Notes under the pieces: generated by a model
Database searches by the model: none
What the model saw: the letters and a program-made list of their open reading frames with translations, nothing else
What the model was told of the DNA's origin: nothing
Source: Bacteroidaceae bacterium
GTDB lineage: Bacteria > Bacteroidota > Bacteroidia > Bacteroidales > Bacteroidaceae
Reading direction: 5' to 3'
Assembly (NCBI GenBank): GCA_024398615.1
Contig: JAKSIU010000001.1
Span: 1-64,000 of the forward strand
DNA length: 64,000 nt
In this document: positions 23,672 to 32,629 of the stretch, piece by piece
How positions within the stretch are numbered: the first letter of the stretch is position 1
Layout of the letters: every line of letters begins with the position of its first letter
Made by a program: the position numbers and the translations under genes

Positions 23672-25188
23672 CGTGCTAAAGGATTACCCAATCCGGAATT
23701 CTCGGCATCGTTCTCGTCCAGTTTGAATATCATGAACTGTTGGTTGTCTTTGGTCAGCGGCTTCCACTGTCCACCCTTTGCTCCGTTCGGGTCGCCGTAC
23801 TTGGCAAAGTTGGACCATGCGGTAAGCATCTTCTCGGACAGGTCCCAGTCACCCTGGGTCCATGGACGCCAGCAGTGCTTCAGCGACTTGAACACGAACC
23901 AGAGATCCGATGAATGGAATGCTCCGCGCAGCTGGCGGGTAATCTCGGGATGCTTGCCGTCATCTGGCAGAGGACGTGCGAACTGATAGGCCCATGCCTT
24001 ACCGCCCATTTCCTCGCGGTTCAGGCAGAAGTCCACAATCTGCTGTCCCATATTGCCGGCATCGTTCAGTGTATAACCAATCAGATACGGAACCTTGGCA
24101 AGAGAATTGTCAAGACATGCGTCATCGAATGACTCAGGCAGAGTATAACCGTCAATGTACGGAGATATGGGGCTCTGGCTAAGAGTGCTACGCTTTCCGG
24201 TAACCTGTGTGTAGATGGTTGCCAGTGCAAATATTGTTTCGGTCGATGCGTTGCGCATCTGGCTCAAGGTCTTGAGGTTTGCCCAATCGGTCACCTCCTT
24301 GATTGACTCTTCGGCCTGTGCCAGAGTAGTCATTCCCTGCTGCATGCCACCCATGCCGCCGAAGCCGCCCATTGCAGGACGTGGCTGTGCACCGCCTGCT
24401 GCGGGAGCTGCAGCCTGCTGGGGACGCGGCTTTACCAGTCCGCTTCCGCTCATGATGACTGCCTTGTTGAAGAGTCCCTCGGTCAGAGGCGACGAGCACA
24501 GGAACTTGACGCTGCGTGAGCCGGCGCTCTGTCCGAAAATCATCACGTTATCCGGGTCACCGCCAAACTGGGCTATGTTCTTCTTGACCCACTTCATTGC
24601 CTCAATCTGGTCCAGCATGCCCCAATTACCGGTAGCATGTTCAGGATCCTCGGCTGAAAGCAGTGGATGGGCAAAAAAGCCGAAAGGACCTACGCGATAA
24701 TTGAACGAAACCAGAACCACGTCCTTGTTTGCCCATTCCTGACCGTCAAACTCGGGCTCAGAGCCCCAGCCTTCGCGCATTCCGCCTCCGAAAATCCAGA
24801 TGGCAACAGGCAGTTTGGCATCGGTCTGTCCGGGTTTCCTGGTCCATACGTTCAGATACAGGCAGTCCTCGCTGTAAGGTGCCTCATCGCCGTAACCCCA
24901 CTCTGACGGATAACCGCCGGTATAATGTGCGGCCTGGAATGGCGGATGTCCGAATGTGTCACATATCTTGACTCCCTCCCAGGGAATAACAGGCTGTGGA
25001 GCCTTCCAGCGGTTCTGTCCCGTAGGAGGCGCAGCGAAAGGAATGCCGCGGAACACGGTCACGCCCTTGATGTCTGTTGAAACACCCTGAACCTTGCCAC
25101 CTTCGATGGACAGCACAGGATTGTTGTCGGCAGCACCGGCACACACGGTTGCCAGCAGTCCTGCCAAAGCAATGAACAGTTTTCTCAT
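23668..25188 (-). CDS. Secreted carboxylesterase type B
   Basis: 506 residues from ATG 25188; an in-frame TTG at 25197 is less likely. Signal peptide MRKLFIALAGLLATVCAGA. Alpha/beta hydrolase with the nucleophile elbow MIFGQSAGSRSVKFL and the family block EDCLYLNVWTRKPG and IWIFGGG. An inserted low-complexity segment (about 254-285: PRPQQAAAPAAGGAQPRPAM then a Gly/Met-rich stretch) is unusual and probably a flexible loop. With GH51, GH10 and CE15 in the window it may de-esterify plant polysaccharide, though the substrate is not shown. Confidence 0.88.
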   Translation of the reverse strand: MRKLFIALAGLLATVCAGAADNNPVLSIEGGKVQGVSTDIKGVTVFRGIPFAAPPTGQNRWKAPQPVIPWEGVKICDTFGHPPFQAAHYTGGYPSEWGYGDEAPYSEDCLYLNVWTRKPGQTDAKLPVAIWIFGGGMREGWGSEPEFDGQEWANKDVVLVSFNYRVGPFGFFAHPLLSAEDPEHATGNWGMLDQIEAMKWVKKNIAQFGGDPDNVMIFGQSAGSRSVKFLCSSPLTEGLFNKAVIMSGSGLVKPRPQQAAAPAAGGAQPRPAMGGFGGMGGMQQGMTTLAQAEESIKEVTDWANLKTLSQMRNASTETIFALATIYTQVTGKRSTLSQSPISPYIDGYTLPESFDDACLDNSLAKVPYLIGYTLNDAGNMGQQIVDFCLNREEMGGKAWAYQFARPLPDDGKHPEITRQLRGAFHSSDLWFVFKSLKHCWRPWTQGDWDLSEKMLTAWSNFAKYGDPNGAKGGQWKPLTKDNQQFMIFKLDENDAENSGLGNPLAR

Positions 25189-25233
25189 ATCTTTCAATTG
25201 TTTAGTCTGCCGTAAAAATACAAATTCTTCTTA

Positions 25234-27624
25234 TTATTTCATTCTTTCCATCACTTCCTTGCCGGCACCGGTTCCCTTGTACTTGCTGCGGGCCGTGTTG
25301 AAGCTGTATCGGAGCGATGCACAGATTCTGCGGCTATCCATTCTATTGGTCTGCCTTATCACATGATACCCCAAATCAGAACGGACATCGTAATTGGCAA
25401 GTCCCAGAAGGTCCTTTCCTTCAAGTTTCAGGACCAGGGAACCGTCCTTGAAGAACTTCTTCTGTATCGAGGCGCTCAAATCCATATACTCGTTTTCGAC
25501 ATATGCATTCTCCATGTTTCCACGGCTGTGGTATTCAAAGCCAAGGTCGGCCTGCCATGAAGCAGGCAGCAGCAGAGAGTTGTTCAGTTGCAGGATAAAA
25601 AAAGGATGGTCACTGAATGACAGATGATAATCCTCATCAACGTCATATTCAAGCCACTGCTGCTGTATTCCTCCGGTCCAGTTCATCACCCATATGCCGG
25701 CGATGGTGGGAGCCGCGTTCAAATAGACCGTCAGCTGGCGGAACGGGTCTTCCAGATTCCTTGGTGATACCACAACGGCACCTTCGGTATAGAATGGAGA
25801 ACTCAGGTCAATCGGTCTTGACCATGTCATGATAGGATCATCCACACGGCTGTATTCGCCAACCAGTGTAAAAGCCTTGAAATTCAGAGTCGCATTAATA
25901 CTCTGAACTATCTGGCTCTGAAGCTGGGAATTGCCAGACTGCAAGGTGAAACGGCTGTTGTATCGCACGGCGTCACTGAGTTGCGCGAAAGCCGGACGGA
26001 CGGTCTTGTTACTATACGACAATGCAGCATACACGGGGCCTGCCATCCCTGCCACAGACAATGACGGGAACAGATTGTCATATTTACGGCTAACATCTCT
26101 GGAATGGTCTGCATTATCCAGATATTCAAATGAAATATGCTCGTATCTGAGTCCTGCACTTACGTTGAACTTCTTGAGAAGTGCAAATCCATACTGGGCA
26201 AAAGCTGCGACATTGTCCTCAAAGACATCAGTCTGCATGGAATATTCTCCAGCCGATGCTCCAGAGATGAAATAATCGGTATAACTGTATGACGATGTGG
26301 ATTCACTTCCCACCTCCAACATGCCGGAGCCAAGTGTATGTGAAAGAATCAGTTTGGATGCCAGAAGCCGATTCTTGTCCAGACTCTTCGTCCTGACGGT
26401 GGTGATTCGTTTCTTTATGTCAGTCTCATCGGTCTTTGAAAGCTGACCCTCGTCCTTCATGAAGAAATCAGCATTGAAATCTATGCCAAAGCCTTTCACT
26501 TTACCATTGTAATACAAATTGCCATCCATACTGACTGGTGTCTCATCCATTTCGTACTGTCCTTCAGCCAATACACTGTCAATCAGATTGACGGTATTCG
26601 CTATTGTGTTCATGAGGTACAGTGATTCGCCTAATTCCTCATTCTGGTCAGCACGGATTCCTATCTGGTTCTCCAATCTGAAGCCAACCGAATGATTGTC
26701 ATTAATCTGCCAGTTAAGACCGCCATTGAACCCGTATCCGGCCAAGTCGATGCCGTTCTTCACGTATCCGTTCTGCATGAAATGGGTATCACCCCTTGAC
26801 TCCTGATATATTTCGCTGTCCTGAAGATCCTGATAAGTATGGAAGTTGCCACCTGCAAAAACATCGACGGAACCACGACGGTAATTGAGATTCAGGTTCC
26901 GGTCCATATTGGTATGGTCTGAATAATCCAGCGACGGTGCGTCACTCAGACTGATATCGAACCCCAGTCCTTCGCCCTGCTGTTTCAATGTTCTGATAAT
27001 GACAACGGAACCGACATTGGCGTCATATTTTGCACCCGGATTGTTCAGCACTTCTACGCTTCTGATTGCCTTGCTTTCCAGACGGTCAAGTTCAGTAATG
27101 TCGCGCACCTTACGGCCGTTGATATAGACCAGAGGAGTACCCTTGCCTATCACTTCCAGGCCATCGCGTCCCTTCATAATACCAGGAACTCTGGCAAGTG
27201 CCTCCTTGGCAGTACCGATGTCGGAAAGAACCGTACCCTCCACCTTGGTTTCTATACCCTGAGGGGTCAAAGTCGTTTTGGGCAGGGTCGCACGGATCTC
27301 CACTTCACCCAGAACATTGCTGGCAGGCACCATCTGGACCTTCACATTGTTTCCTGCAGTGACGACCTTAGTGGCATAACCTACCATCGAAACTTTGACT
27401 GCGCCCGATGAAGGTGTTGCAGCAATAGTGAAATTGCCATCAGCATCGCTGATTGTTCCGTCAATGAATGAGGAATCGGGCAATGACACCAGGACTACGT
27501 TGGCAAACGGCAGAGGCTGACCGTTTTCATCCACAACACTACCTTTAATATCGGGCATAGCAGCCATCACCATCAATGTTGACAGTGTGCCCATTACGGC
27601 TGTCAGAAACATTCGTCTATTCAT
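25234..27624 (-). CDS. TonB-dependent receptor-like outer-membrane beta-barrel protein
   Basis: 796 residues with a signal peptide. Residues 25-110 form a carboxypeptidase-regulatory-like domain (IKGSVVDENGQPLPFANVVLVSLPDSSFIDGTISDADGNF). A plug domain follows (ALARVPGIMKGRDGLEVIGKGTPLVYINGRKVRD...IRSVEVLNNPGAKYDANVGSVVII) and then a long barrel of the outer-membrane-protein beta-barrel family type, not the SusC type. No SusD partner is nearby. Its substrate is unknown. It precedes the esterase on the same strand with a 45-bp gap, so they may be co-transcribed. Confidence 0.88.
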   Translation of the reverse strand: MNRRMFLTAVMGTLSTLMVMAAMPDIKGSVVDENGQPLPFANVVLVSLPDSSFIDGTISDADGNFTIAATPSSGAVKVSMVGYATKVVTAGNNVKVQMVPASNVLGEVEIRATLPKTTLTPQGIETKVEGTVLSDIGTAKEALARVPGIMKGRDGLEVIGKGTPLVYINGRKVRDITELDRLESKAIRSVEVLNNPGAKYDANVGSVVIIRTLKQQGEGLGFDISLSDAPSLDYSDHTNMDRNLNLNYRRGSVDVFAGGNFHTYQDLQDSEIYQESRGDTHFMQNGYVKNGIDLAGYGFNGGLNWQINDNHSVGFRLENQIGIRADQNEELGESLYLMNTIANTVNLIDSVLAEGQYEMDETPVSMDGNLYYNGKVKGFGIDFNADFFMKDEGQLSKTDETDIKKRITTVRTKSLDKNRLLASKLILSHTLGSGMLEVGSESTSSYSYTDYFISGASAGEYSMQTDVFEDNVAAFAQYGFALLKKFNVSAGLRYEHISFEYLDNADHSRDVSRKYDNLFPSLSVAGMAGPVYAALSYSNKTVRPAFAQLSDAVRYNSRFTLQSGNSQLQSQIVQSINATLNFKAFTLVGEYSRVDDPIMTWSRPIDLSSPFYTEGAVVVSPRNLEDPFRQLTVYLNAAPTIAGIWVMNWTGGIQQQWLEYDVDEDYHLSFSDHPFFILQLNNSLLLPASWQADLGFEYHSRGNMENAYVENEYMDLSASIQKKFFKDGSLVLKLEGKDLLGLANYDVRSDLGYHVIRQTNRMDSRRICASLRYSFNTARSKYKGTGAGKEVMERMK

Positions 27625-27634
27625 ATATGTAATT

Positions 27635-28594
27635 TCAGTTTACTACGTTACTCGGGCTACCGTCAAGGAAAGCCGCAATATTATCCATGCATATTCTTAT
27701 GAGTCTTTCCCTGGCTTCAATGCTTGTCCATGCTATGTGTGGAGTAAGGAAACAGTTCTTTTCCTTAACAAGCCTATTGTCAGGCAGTGCGGGTTCCACT
27801 GTCAGGACATCGGCCCCATAGGCGGCAATCCGGCCATCATGCAGAGCGTCGGCCAAGTCGTTCTCATTTACCAGCTGTCCTCGTCCGGTATTGATCAGTA
27901 TTGCACTGCATTTCATCAGAGCCAGAGTCTTGGCGTCAATCATTTCCCTTGTATTATCGGTGAGAGGACAGTGCAGACTGACAATATCGCTTTCCTTCAA
28001 CAGCGTTTCCAATGCGGTGGCAGTCACGCCTTCCGGCAGCACAGACTGAGGTTTGGACGTCATGGCAAGCACCTTCATTCCGAATGCAAGTGCAACCCCT
28101 GCCATCTTCATGCCTATATTCCCCAGACCGACTATACCTATTGTCATCCCTGCCAGTTCGTGAAACGGGAAGTCGGAATAGCAGAACAATGGACTGCGGC
28201 TCCATCGGCCTTCACGGTTCATGACAGCATAATGATCAACACGGTTGAAAATATTGAGAATGTGAGCCCACGCCATCTGAACAACGCTGTCGGTGCTGTA
28301 TGACGGAATGTTTGTAACTGTAATTCCACGGGAGGTGGCAGCCTTGACGTCAACCACGTTATACCCTGTAGCCAGCACTCCTATGTAACGCAAATCCGGC
28401 AGACAGTCCATCATAGAGGCCGATATCACAACCTTGTTTGTCAGCACCATTTGGGCACCACGCATACGTTCGACAGCCAGACATGAAGGTGTATCGCTGT
28501 AATAATCGACATCCGTCACACGACCGTCATCGATGTACCGCTTCCAAGCCTGTTGGGGAATGATGGTTTCTCCATCGAGAATGACTAATTTCAT
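27635..28594 (-). CDS. D-2-hydroxyacid dehydrogenase (glycerate dehydrogenase-like)
   Basis: 319 residues. NAD-binding motif GIVGLGNIGMKMAGVALAFG and catalytic Arg/Glu/His regions: NTGRGQLVNENDL, GADVLTVEP and the His in CFLTPHIAWTSIEARERL. The overall pattern is closest to hydroxypyruvate reductase/glycerate dehydrogenase. It reduces a 2-keto acid with NAD(P)H; the precise substrate is inferred. It ends 10 bp before the receptor gene on the same strand. Confidence 0.87.
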   Translation of the reverse strand: MKLVILDGETIIPQQAWKRYIDDGRVTDVDYYSDTPSCLAVERMRGAQMVLTNKVVISASMMDCLPDLRYIGVLATGYNVVDVKAATSRGITVTNIPSYSTDSVVQMAWAHILNIFNRVDHYAVMNREGRWSRSPLFCYSDFPFHELAGMTIGIVGLGNIGMKMAGVALAFGMKVLAMTSKPQSVLPEGVTATALETLLKESDIVSLHCPLTDNTREMIDAKTLALMKCSAILINTGRGQLVNENDLADALHDGRIAAYGADVLTVEPALPDNRLVKEKNCFLTPHIAWTSIEARERLIRICMDNIAAFLDGSPSNVVN

Positions 28595-28611
28595 ATTGCA
28601 AATATAAGTAG

Positions 28612-28648
28612 AAAAAAGACCGCGACACCCATTTTGAGCATCGCGGCC
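28612..28648 (-). terminator. Terminator of the xylanase gene
   Basis: On the minus strand GGCCGCGA...TCGCGGTC forms a GC-rich stem followed by six Ts. It separates the xylanase from the dehydrogenase gene. Confidence 0.75.
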
Positions 28649-28672
28649 AAAATTATTTTCCTGTCATTCCAA

Positions 28673-31087
28673 TTACTGGATCATGAACTTCTTTCCACCT
28701 ACGATATACAACCCCTTGGGCAGTTCCAGAACCTGATCGTAGCTGACACCTTCCAATATCTTCTGTCCGGCCAGATTGAAGACATCAAGATCAGTCTGAG
28801 GCATGTCAATCCAGGTAGGATCATCTTCCTGCTGCGGCGTATCTACACCAGTACGAAGCAGAGACCAGCGCTGATAGGTCTTGCGGACTTCTATATATGC
28901 CGGATGCGGGGTGTTGTCAGGGAAGAACAGAAGGGGGCCGGTACCTTCACTGCCGTCAAGCCATGAATTGCCATCATTCACGCCCCACACCATAAATGTC
29001 GGGCAGTTGTCATAACGTATCATGATGTCTGCAATGGCAGCATACTTTTCAGCCTGGGTCTTAAGTTCTGACTCGGAAATAGGTCTTGTGCACACGGTTT
29101 TGTCACCCTGCTTACCGGTCTCACCGCCAGGCATATCCATCTCAGTGATGATACAGTTAAGTCCTATGTCACGGAACTGCTTCACAGTCTCCTCTATCTG
29201 AGCAGGCTGGAGTCCACTGACCGATGTATGCATCTGCATGCCTACACCATCGATAGGTATACCGGCATCCTTGAGTCTCTTTGCCAGATTGTACATGGCA
29301 TGAGTCTTACCATTCTCGTAATGACCACCGCCCCAATGTCCGATATTGTAATCATTAATATACAGTTTGGCATCGGGATCAGCCTGATGGGCCCATACAA
29401 ACGCCGAATCAATATAAGAGTCATCACCGAAACCCTGATACCAGACGGACCATGTACGTGTCTGATAGCCGTCACCGACAGCACGGCCGACATTTTCTTC
29501 AAGACACTCGTTGACAACATCCCATTCAGCAATCTGGCCTTTCCAATGACCGACCACATTATATATATGGTTCTTGAGAATACCTTCCCAGTCCTTGCGG
29601 CTGCCCTTGAAATTGCTTACCCAGTCAGGATTCTGGCCATGCCATGTAAGCGTGTGGCCACGAACCTTCATATTGTACTGTTTGGCAAGATTAACAATAG
29701 TCTGACCTCCACCATAGCTGAACTGATTGCGGTTAGGCTCTGTAGCATCAAACTTCATTTCATTCTCACATACAAGCGTATTGTAGTTGTTTCCGGCCAT
29801 GCTTGAAAGCCCGCTTGCGCCCCACTGGCTCAGACAGGTACCGAAGTTCTTGCCCATCTTGTCAGCCCAATAGCGTATGGTTTTAGTCTTGTCGGCAAAA
29901 GTGGGATCATAGGTTGTCCCCACGAATGTCAAGTCATCAATGTAATAGTCGGCACCATCAGCAACAAATCCTATACGGAATGACGTTGTCAGCGATGCCC
30001 TTTCCAGTTTCAACGGAAGAGACTCGCCATACCATTTTCCATAATCTGATATCTTTGTCTTAGGAACAGCATTATATGCAGGACTGTCGTTCCACTTTAT
30101 CGCAAACTTTGAAGTTTCATTCAATGCCGTACCCGATGCGAACATCAGTCTGACAGAAAAAGTGGAGTATTTCTTGAGCAGATTGGTCACCTTCATTCCA
30201 TCTGGATCTTCAAACTCGACATAACCGGGAGCACTTGAAACAATGTGCAGCACCTTGTTGGATGAGTTTCTGGGATCCTTCTCGACAGTAGCGGTAGCAC
30301 CGGCAACAGTTTCCGATGACTTTCCGTCTTTATAGACAGACAGAACCGTTCCTATAGCATAATCCTCAAAATCACAGGCAACGTAATTGTCTATTGTCTT
30401 GTTGATTTCAGGAAACAAGCGCTCGGCAGCTTCCTTTTCTTGAGCCATTATCTCATTACGTTTTGCCAGTTCTGCCTGGAAAATGGAATCCTGATATGCT
30501 TTTTCACGTGCCTCTTCAGCTTTTTTAAAAGCATCGTCAGAAATCAGGAAGCAAATGTTGTCAATATAGTAGTCAGCACCTGCTGCAGCAAGTCCCAATT
30601 TCATCTGGGTGTTCATGGTACTTTGCCTCAGTTCCAACGGTGAGAACTTTTTTTCAGACCAGACACCGGCAGCGTATGGAACATTCTCTGAATCCTTATA
30701 TGCCTGATACTTGCTGCCTGTACCGAAATACACACTGAACTTTGACGAGGAAGCAGTCTCATTGACAGGCATGATGTCAATGGCAATTACGGGATATTTC
30801 CTGATGACCATATTGGCCTTCATTCCGTTAGGATTATCAAAAAGGACAAATCCGGGAACAGATCCGGTAATCACATGAAGGACCTTGTCTGTTGTCGAGC
30901 CATCCTTGAGTTCTACCGTTGCACTGGCATCGGAGAGGACATCACCGTTTTCAGCAAGAACCTGAAATGCGGTACCGGTCTCGACATCATCAAAGCGATA
31001 TGCCCATTTGTAGTAATCGTCAGTCGTAAAAGCCGACGACACAAGCGGGAATACTGTCAGCAAAGAAAGGAGTAAAGTTTTCTTCAT
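28673..31087 (-). CDS. Secreted endo-1,4-beta-xylanase, GH10, with two N-terminal carbohydrate-binding-like domains
   Basis: 804 residues with a signal peptide. Two related beta-sandwich-like domains (about 20-180 and 235-395) share YYIDNICF/YYIDDLTF and LKKY/IRKYP blocks, typical of CBM4/9/22-type modules. The GH10 catalytic domain follows (about 405-740), with acid/base Glu in AEWDVVNECLEEN and nucleophile Glu in CIITEMDMPGG, plus HTLTWHGQNPDW. The C-terminus (DLDVFNLAGQKILEGVSYDQ...LPKGLYIVGGKKFMIQ) looks like a type IX secretion sorting domain, so the enzyme is probably exported to the cell surface. It hydrolyses the xylan backbone and complements GH51 and CE15. Confidence 0.93.
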   Translation of the reverse strand: MKKTLLLSLLTVFPLVSSAFTTDDYYKWAYRFDDVETGTAFQVLAENGDVLSDASATVELKDGSTTDKVLHVITGSVPGFVLFDNPNGMKANMVIRKYPVIAIDIMPVNETASSSKFSVYFGTGSKYQAYKDSENVPYAAGVWSEKKFSPLELRQSTMNTQMKLGLAAAGADYYIDNICFLISDDAFKKAEEAREKAYQDSIFQAELAKRNEIMAQEKEAAERLFPEINKTIDNYVACDFEDYAIGTVLSVYKDGKSSETVAGATATVEKDPRNSSNKVLHIVSSAPGYVEFEDPDGMKVTNLLKKYSTFSVRLMFASGTALNETSKFAIKWNDSPAYNAVPKTKISDYGKWYGESLPLKLERASLTTSFRIGFVADGADYYIDDLTFVGTTYDPTFADKTKTIRYWADKMGKNFGTCLSQWGASGLSSMAGNNYNTLVCENEMKFDATEPNRNQFSYGGGQTIVNLAKQYNMKVRGHTLTWHGQNPDWVSNFKGSRKDWEGILKNHIYNVVGHWKGQIAEWDVVNECLEENVGRAVGDGYQTRTWSVWYQGFGDDSYIDSAFVWAHQADPDAKLYINDYNIGHWGGGHYENGKTHAMYNLAKRLKDAGIPIDGVGMQMHTSVSGLQPAQIEETVKQFRDIGLNCIITEMDMPGGETGKQGDKTVCTRPISESELKTQAEKYAAIADIMIRYDNCPTFMVWGVNDGNSWLDGSEGTGPLLFFPDNTPHPAYIEVRKTYQRWSLLRTGVDTPQQEDDPTWIDMPQTDLDVFNLAGQKILEGVSYDQVLELPKGLYIVGGKKFMIQ

Positions 31088-31111
31088 AAGCTATCTGATA
31101 AATTGGTTGTC

Positions 31112-31295
31112 AAAAAAAATGCCGCGCCGGTGATGCGATGAGAACTCCAGGTAAAAGGATTTGAGTGCCCGGTTTCCTTTGTAATCCACCGACCGAAGGT
31201 TACTCCGCCGAAACGGAGCGTGGCCCGCCATTGGAAACCGAAGCGTACCCGGCATTCTTGTTTAATTGATGAGTCTCCCAATCAAACCGGCTCGG
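31112..31295 (-). ncRNA. ssrS: 6S-like RNA (Bacteroidales-1 motif)
   Basis: A promoter-like TATCTTTA at 31302-31309 (minus), about 180 nt of highly structured sequence and a closing helix AATGCCG/CGGCATT followed by eight Ts define a stand-alone transcript. Internal helices include CGGTTTCC/GGAAACCG, CTCCG/CGGAG and TTGAT/ATCAA. Its place directly downstream of rplT is the known context of the Bacteroidales-1 RNA, regarded as the Bacteroidales 6S RNA that binds housekeeping RNA polymerase. Identification is from position and shape, not a covariance search. Confidence 0.8.
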
Positions 31296-31313
31296 CAGGT
31301 GTAAAGATAGAAT

Positions 31314-31350
31314 AAAAAAACGGGTCTGGAAATTCCAAGCCCGTTTTTTA
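31314..31350 (-). terminator. Terminator of the thrS-infC-rpmI-rplT operon
   Basis: On the minus strand an ACGGGCTTGGA/TCCAGACCCGT stem (two mismatches) is followed by seven Ts, just after the rplT stop and before the 6S RNA promoter. Confidence 0.75.
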
Positions 31351-31367
31351 TATGGTTCAGATGAAAT

Positions 31368-31712
31368 TTACTTCACCTTTGCTACGATAGCCTTGAATGC
31401 TTCAGGATTGTTCATGGCCAGGTCAGCAAGGACCTTGCGGTTGATTTCAATACCTGACTTATGAATGGCGCCCATAAGCTGTGAATAGTTCATACCTTCC
31501 AGACGTGCGGCAGCGTTGATACGCTGGATCCACAATGCACGGAAATCTCTCTTCTTGTTCTTGCGGTCGCGGTATGCGTACTGAAGACCCTTCTCCCAAG
31601 TATTCTTGGCAACGGTCCAGACGTTCTTTCTTGCACCGAAGTAACCTCTGGTCAGACCTAAAATTTTCTTTCTCTTTGCTCTTGAAGCAACGTGATTTAC
31701 TGATCTCGGCAT
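31368..31712 (-). CDS. rplT: 50S ribosomal protein L20
   Basis: 114 residues, the family length. The sequence is typical: [54 protein letters not shown]. It binds 23S rRNA early in 50S assembly and in many bacteria represses its own operon. Last gene of thrS-infC-rpmI-rplT. Confidence 0.98.
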   Translation of the reverse strand: MPRSVNHVASRAKRKKILGLTRGYFGARKNVWTVAKNTWEKGLQYAYRDRKNKKRDFRALWIQRINAAARLEGMNYSQLMGAIHKSGIEINRKVLADLAMNNPEAFKAIVAKVK

Positions 31713-31750
31713 AGTTTTTTCTTTTTTGACTTAAATTTTTCGGGAGTTTA

Positions 31751-31948
31751 TTATCTCATGCAGAGAAGATCCTTAACCTGCTTCTGGTTGGCCTGGTCAA
31801 GAATTGCAAAATGATCAAGATTTCTCTTTCTCTTCTTGGTCTTCTTGGTCAGAATGTGGCTGTGATAAGCATGCTTTCTCTTGATTTTGCCCGATCCGGT
31901 AAGAGCGAATCTTTTTTTGGAACCGGAATTAGTCTTTTGTTTCAACAT
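31751..31948 (-). CDS. rpmI: 50S ribosomal protein L35
   Basis: 65 residues, very basic: [44 protein letters not shown]. Canonical length and position between infC and rplT. Confidence 0.97.
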   Translation of the reverse strand: MLKQKTNSGSKKRFALTGSGKIKRKHAYHSHILTKKTKKRKRNLDHFAILDQANQKQVKDLLCMR

Positions 31949-32009
31949 TGTTATTAAAATTTTGTTTGTTATTAAATCCTTGGCGCACCATGCCGGGCGC
32001 TTTCGGAAC

Positions 32010-32588
32010 TTATTCGTTATCCTGTTTTGGAGTTTCCTGCTTCGGTGCCTCCTTCTTTGCTCCAGCCGCCTTCTTCGGCGAAATGAAGATTGTCATTCTC
32101 TTTCCCTCAAGGATGGGGGCCTGTTCCTGCTTGCCGTACTCTTCAAGATCCTTGCTGAAGCGTGCCAGAAGCGTTTCACCCTGCTCCTTGAAAAGGATTG
32201 AACGTCCGCGGAAGAAAACATAAGCCTTTACCTTGTCACCGTCCTTAAGGAACTCCATGGCATGCTTCAGTTTGAAATTGTAGTCGTGGTCATCGGTCTG
32301 AGGGCCGAAACGTATTTCCTTGACATCAATCTTGACCTGCTTGGCCTTGGCTTCCTTCTGCTTTTTCTTAAGCTGGTACAGGAACTTGGAAAAGTCAACG
32401 ATTCTGCATACCGGAGGAACTGCTGTTGGTGAAATCATTACCAGATCAAGCTCCATCTCATCAGCCAGACGCAATGCCTCACGCAACGGAACGACCTTGG
32501 GCTCGATACCGTCACCGACGATACGCACCTCACGAGCACGGATCTGCTCGTTTACCTGATACTGGTCACTCAAATTGTCCTTCTTCAT
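32010..32588 (-). CDS. infC: Translation initiation factor IF-3
   Basis: 192 residues from an ATG, not the rare ATT start of enterobacteria. N-domain [25 protein letters not shown]-domain [32 protein letters not shown]. The tail ([21 protein letters not shown]) is a Bacteroidota-type charged extension. It monitors start codon-anticodon pairing on the 30S subunit. Confidence 0.97.
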   Translation of the reverse strand: MKKDNLSDQYQVNEQIRAREVRIVGDGIEPKVVPLREALRLADEMELDLVMISPTAVPPVCRIVDFSKFLYQLKKKQKEAKAKQVKIDVKEIRFGPQTDDHDYNFKLKHAMEFLKDGDKVKAYVFFRGRSILFKEQGETLLARFSKDLEEYGKQEQAPILEGKRMTIFISPKKAAGAKKEAPKQETPKQDNE

Positions 32589-32629
32589 TCAGAATAATTG
32601 ATATGGTTTTTTCCTAGGCGGGCGCAAAA

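Noticed and set aside
31112..31295. Riboswitch controlling the xylanase gene
   Set aside because: It has its own promoter-like box and ends in a strong terminator, and the position after rplT matches Bacteroidales-1/6S RNA. No known ligand-binding core was recognised.
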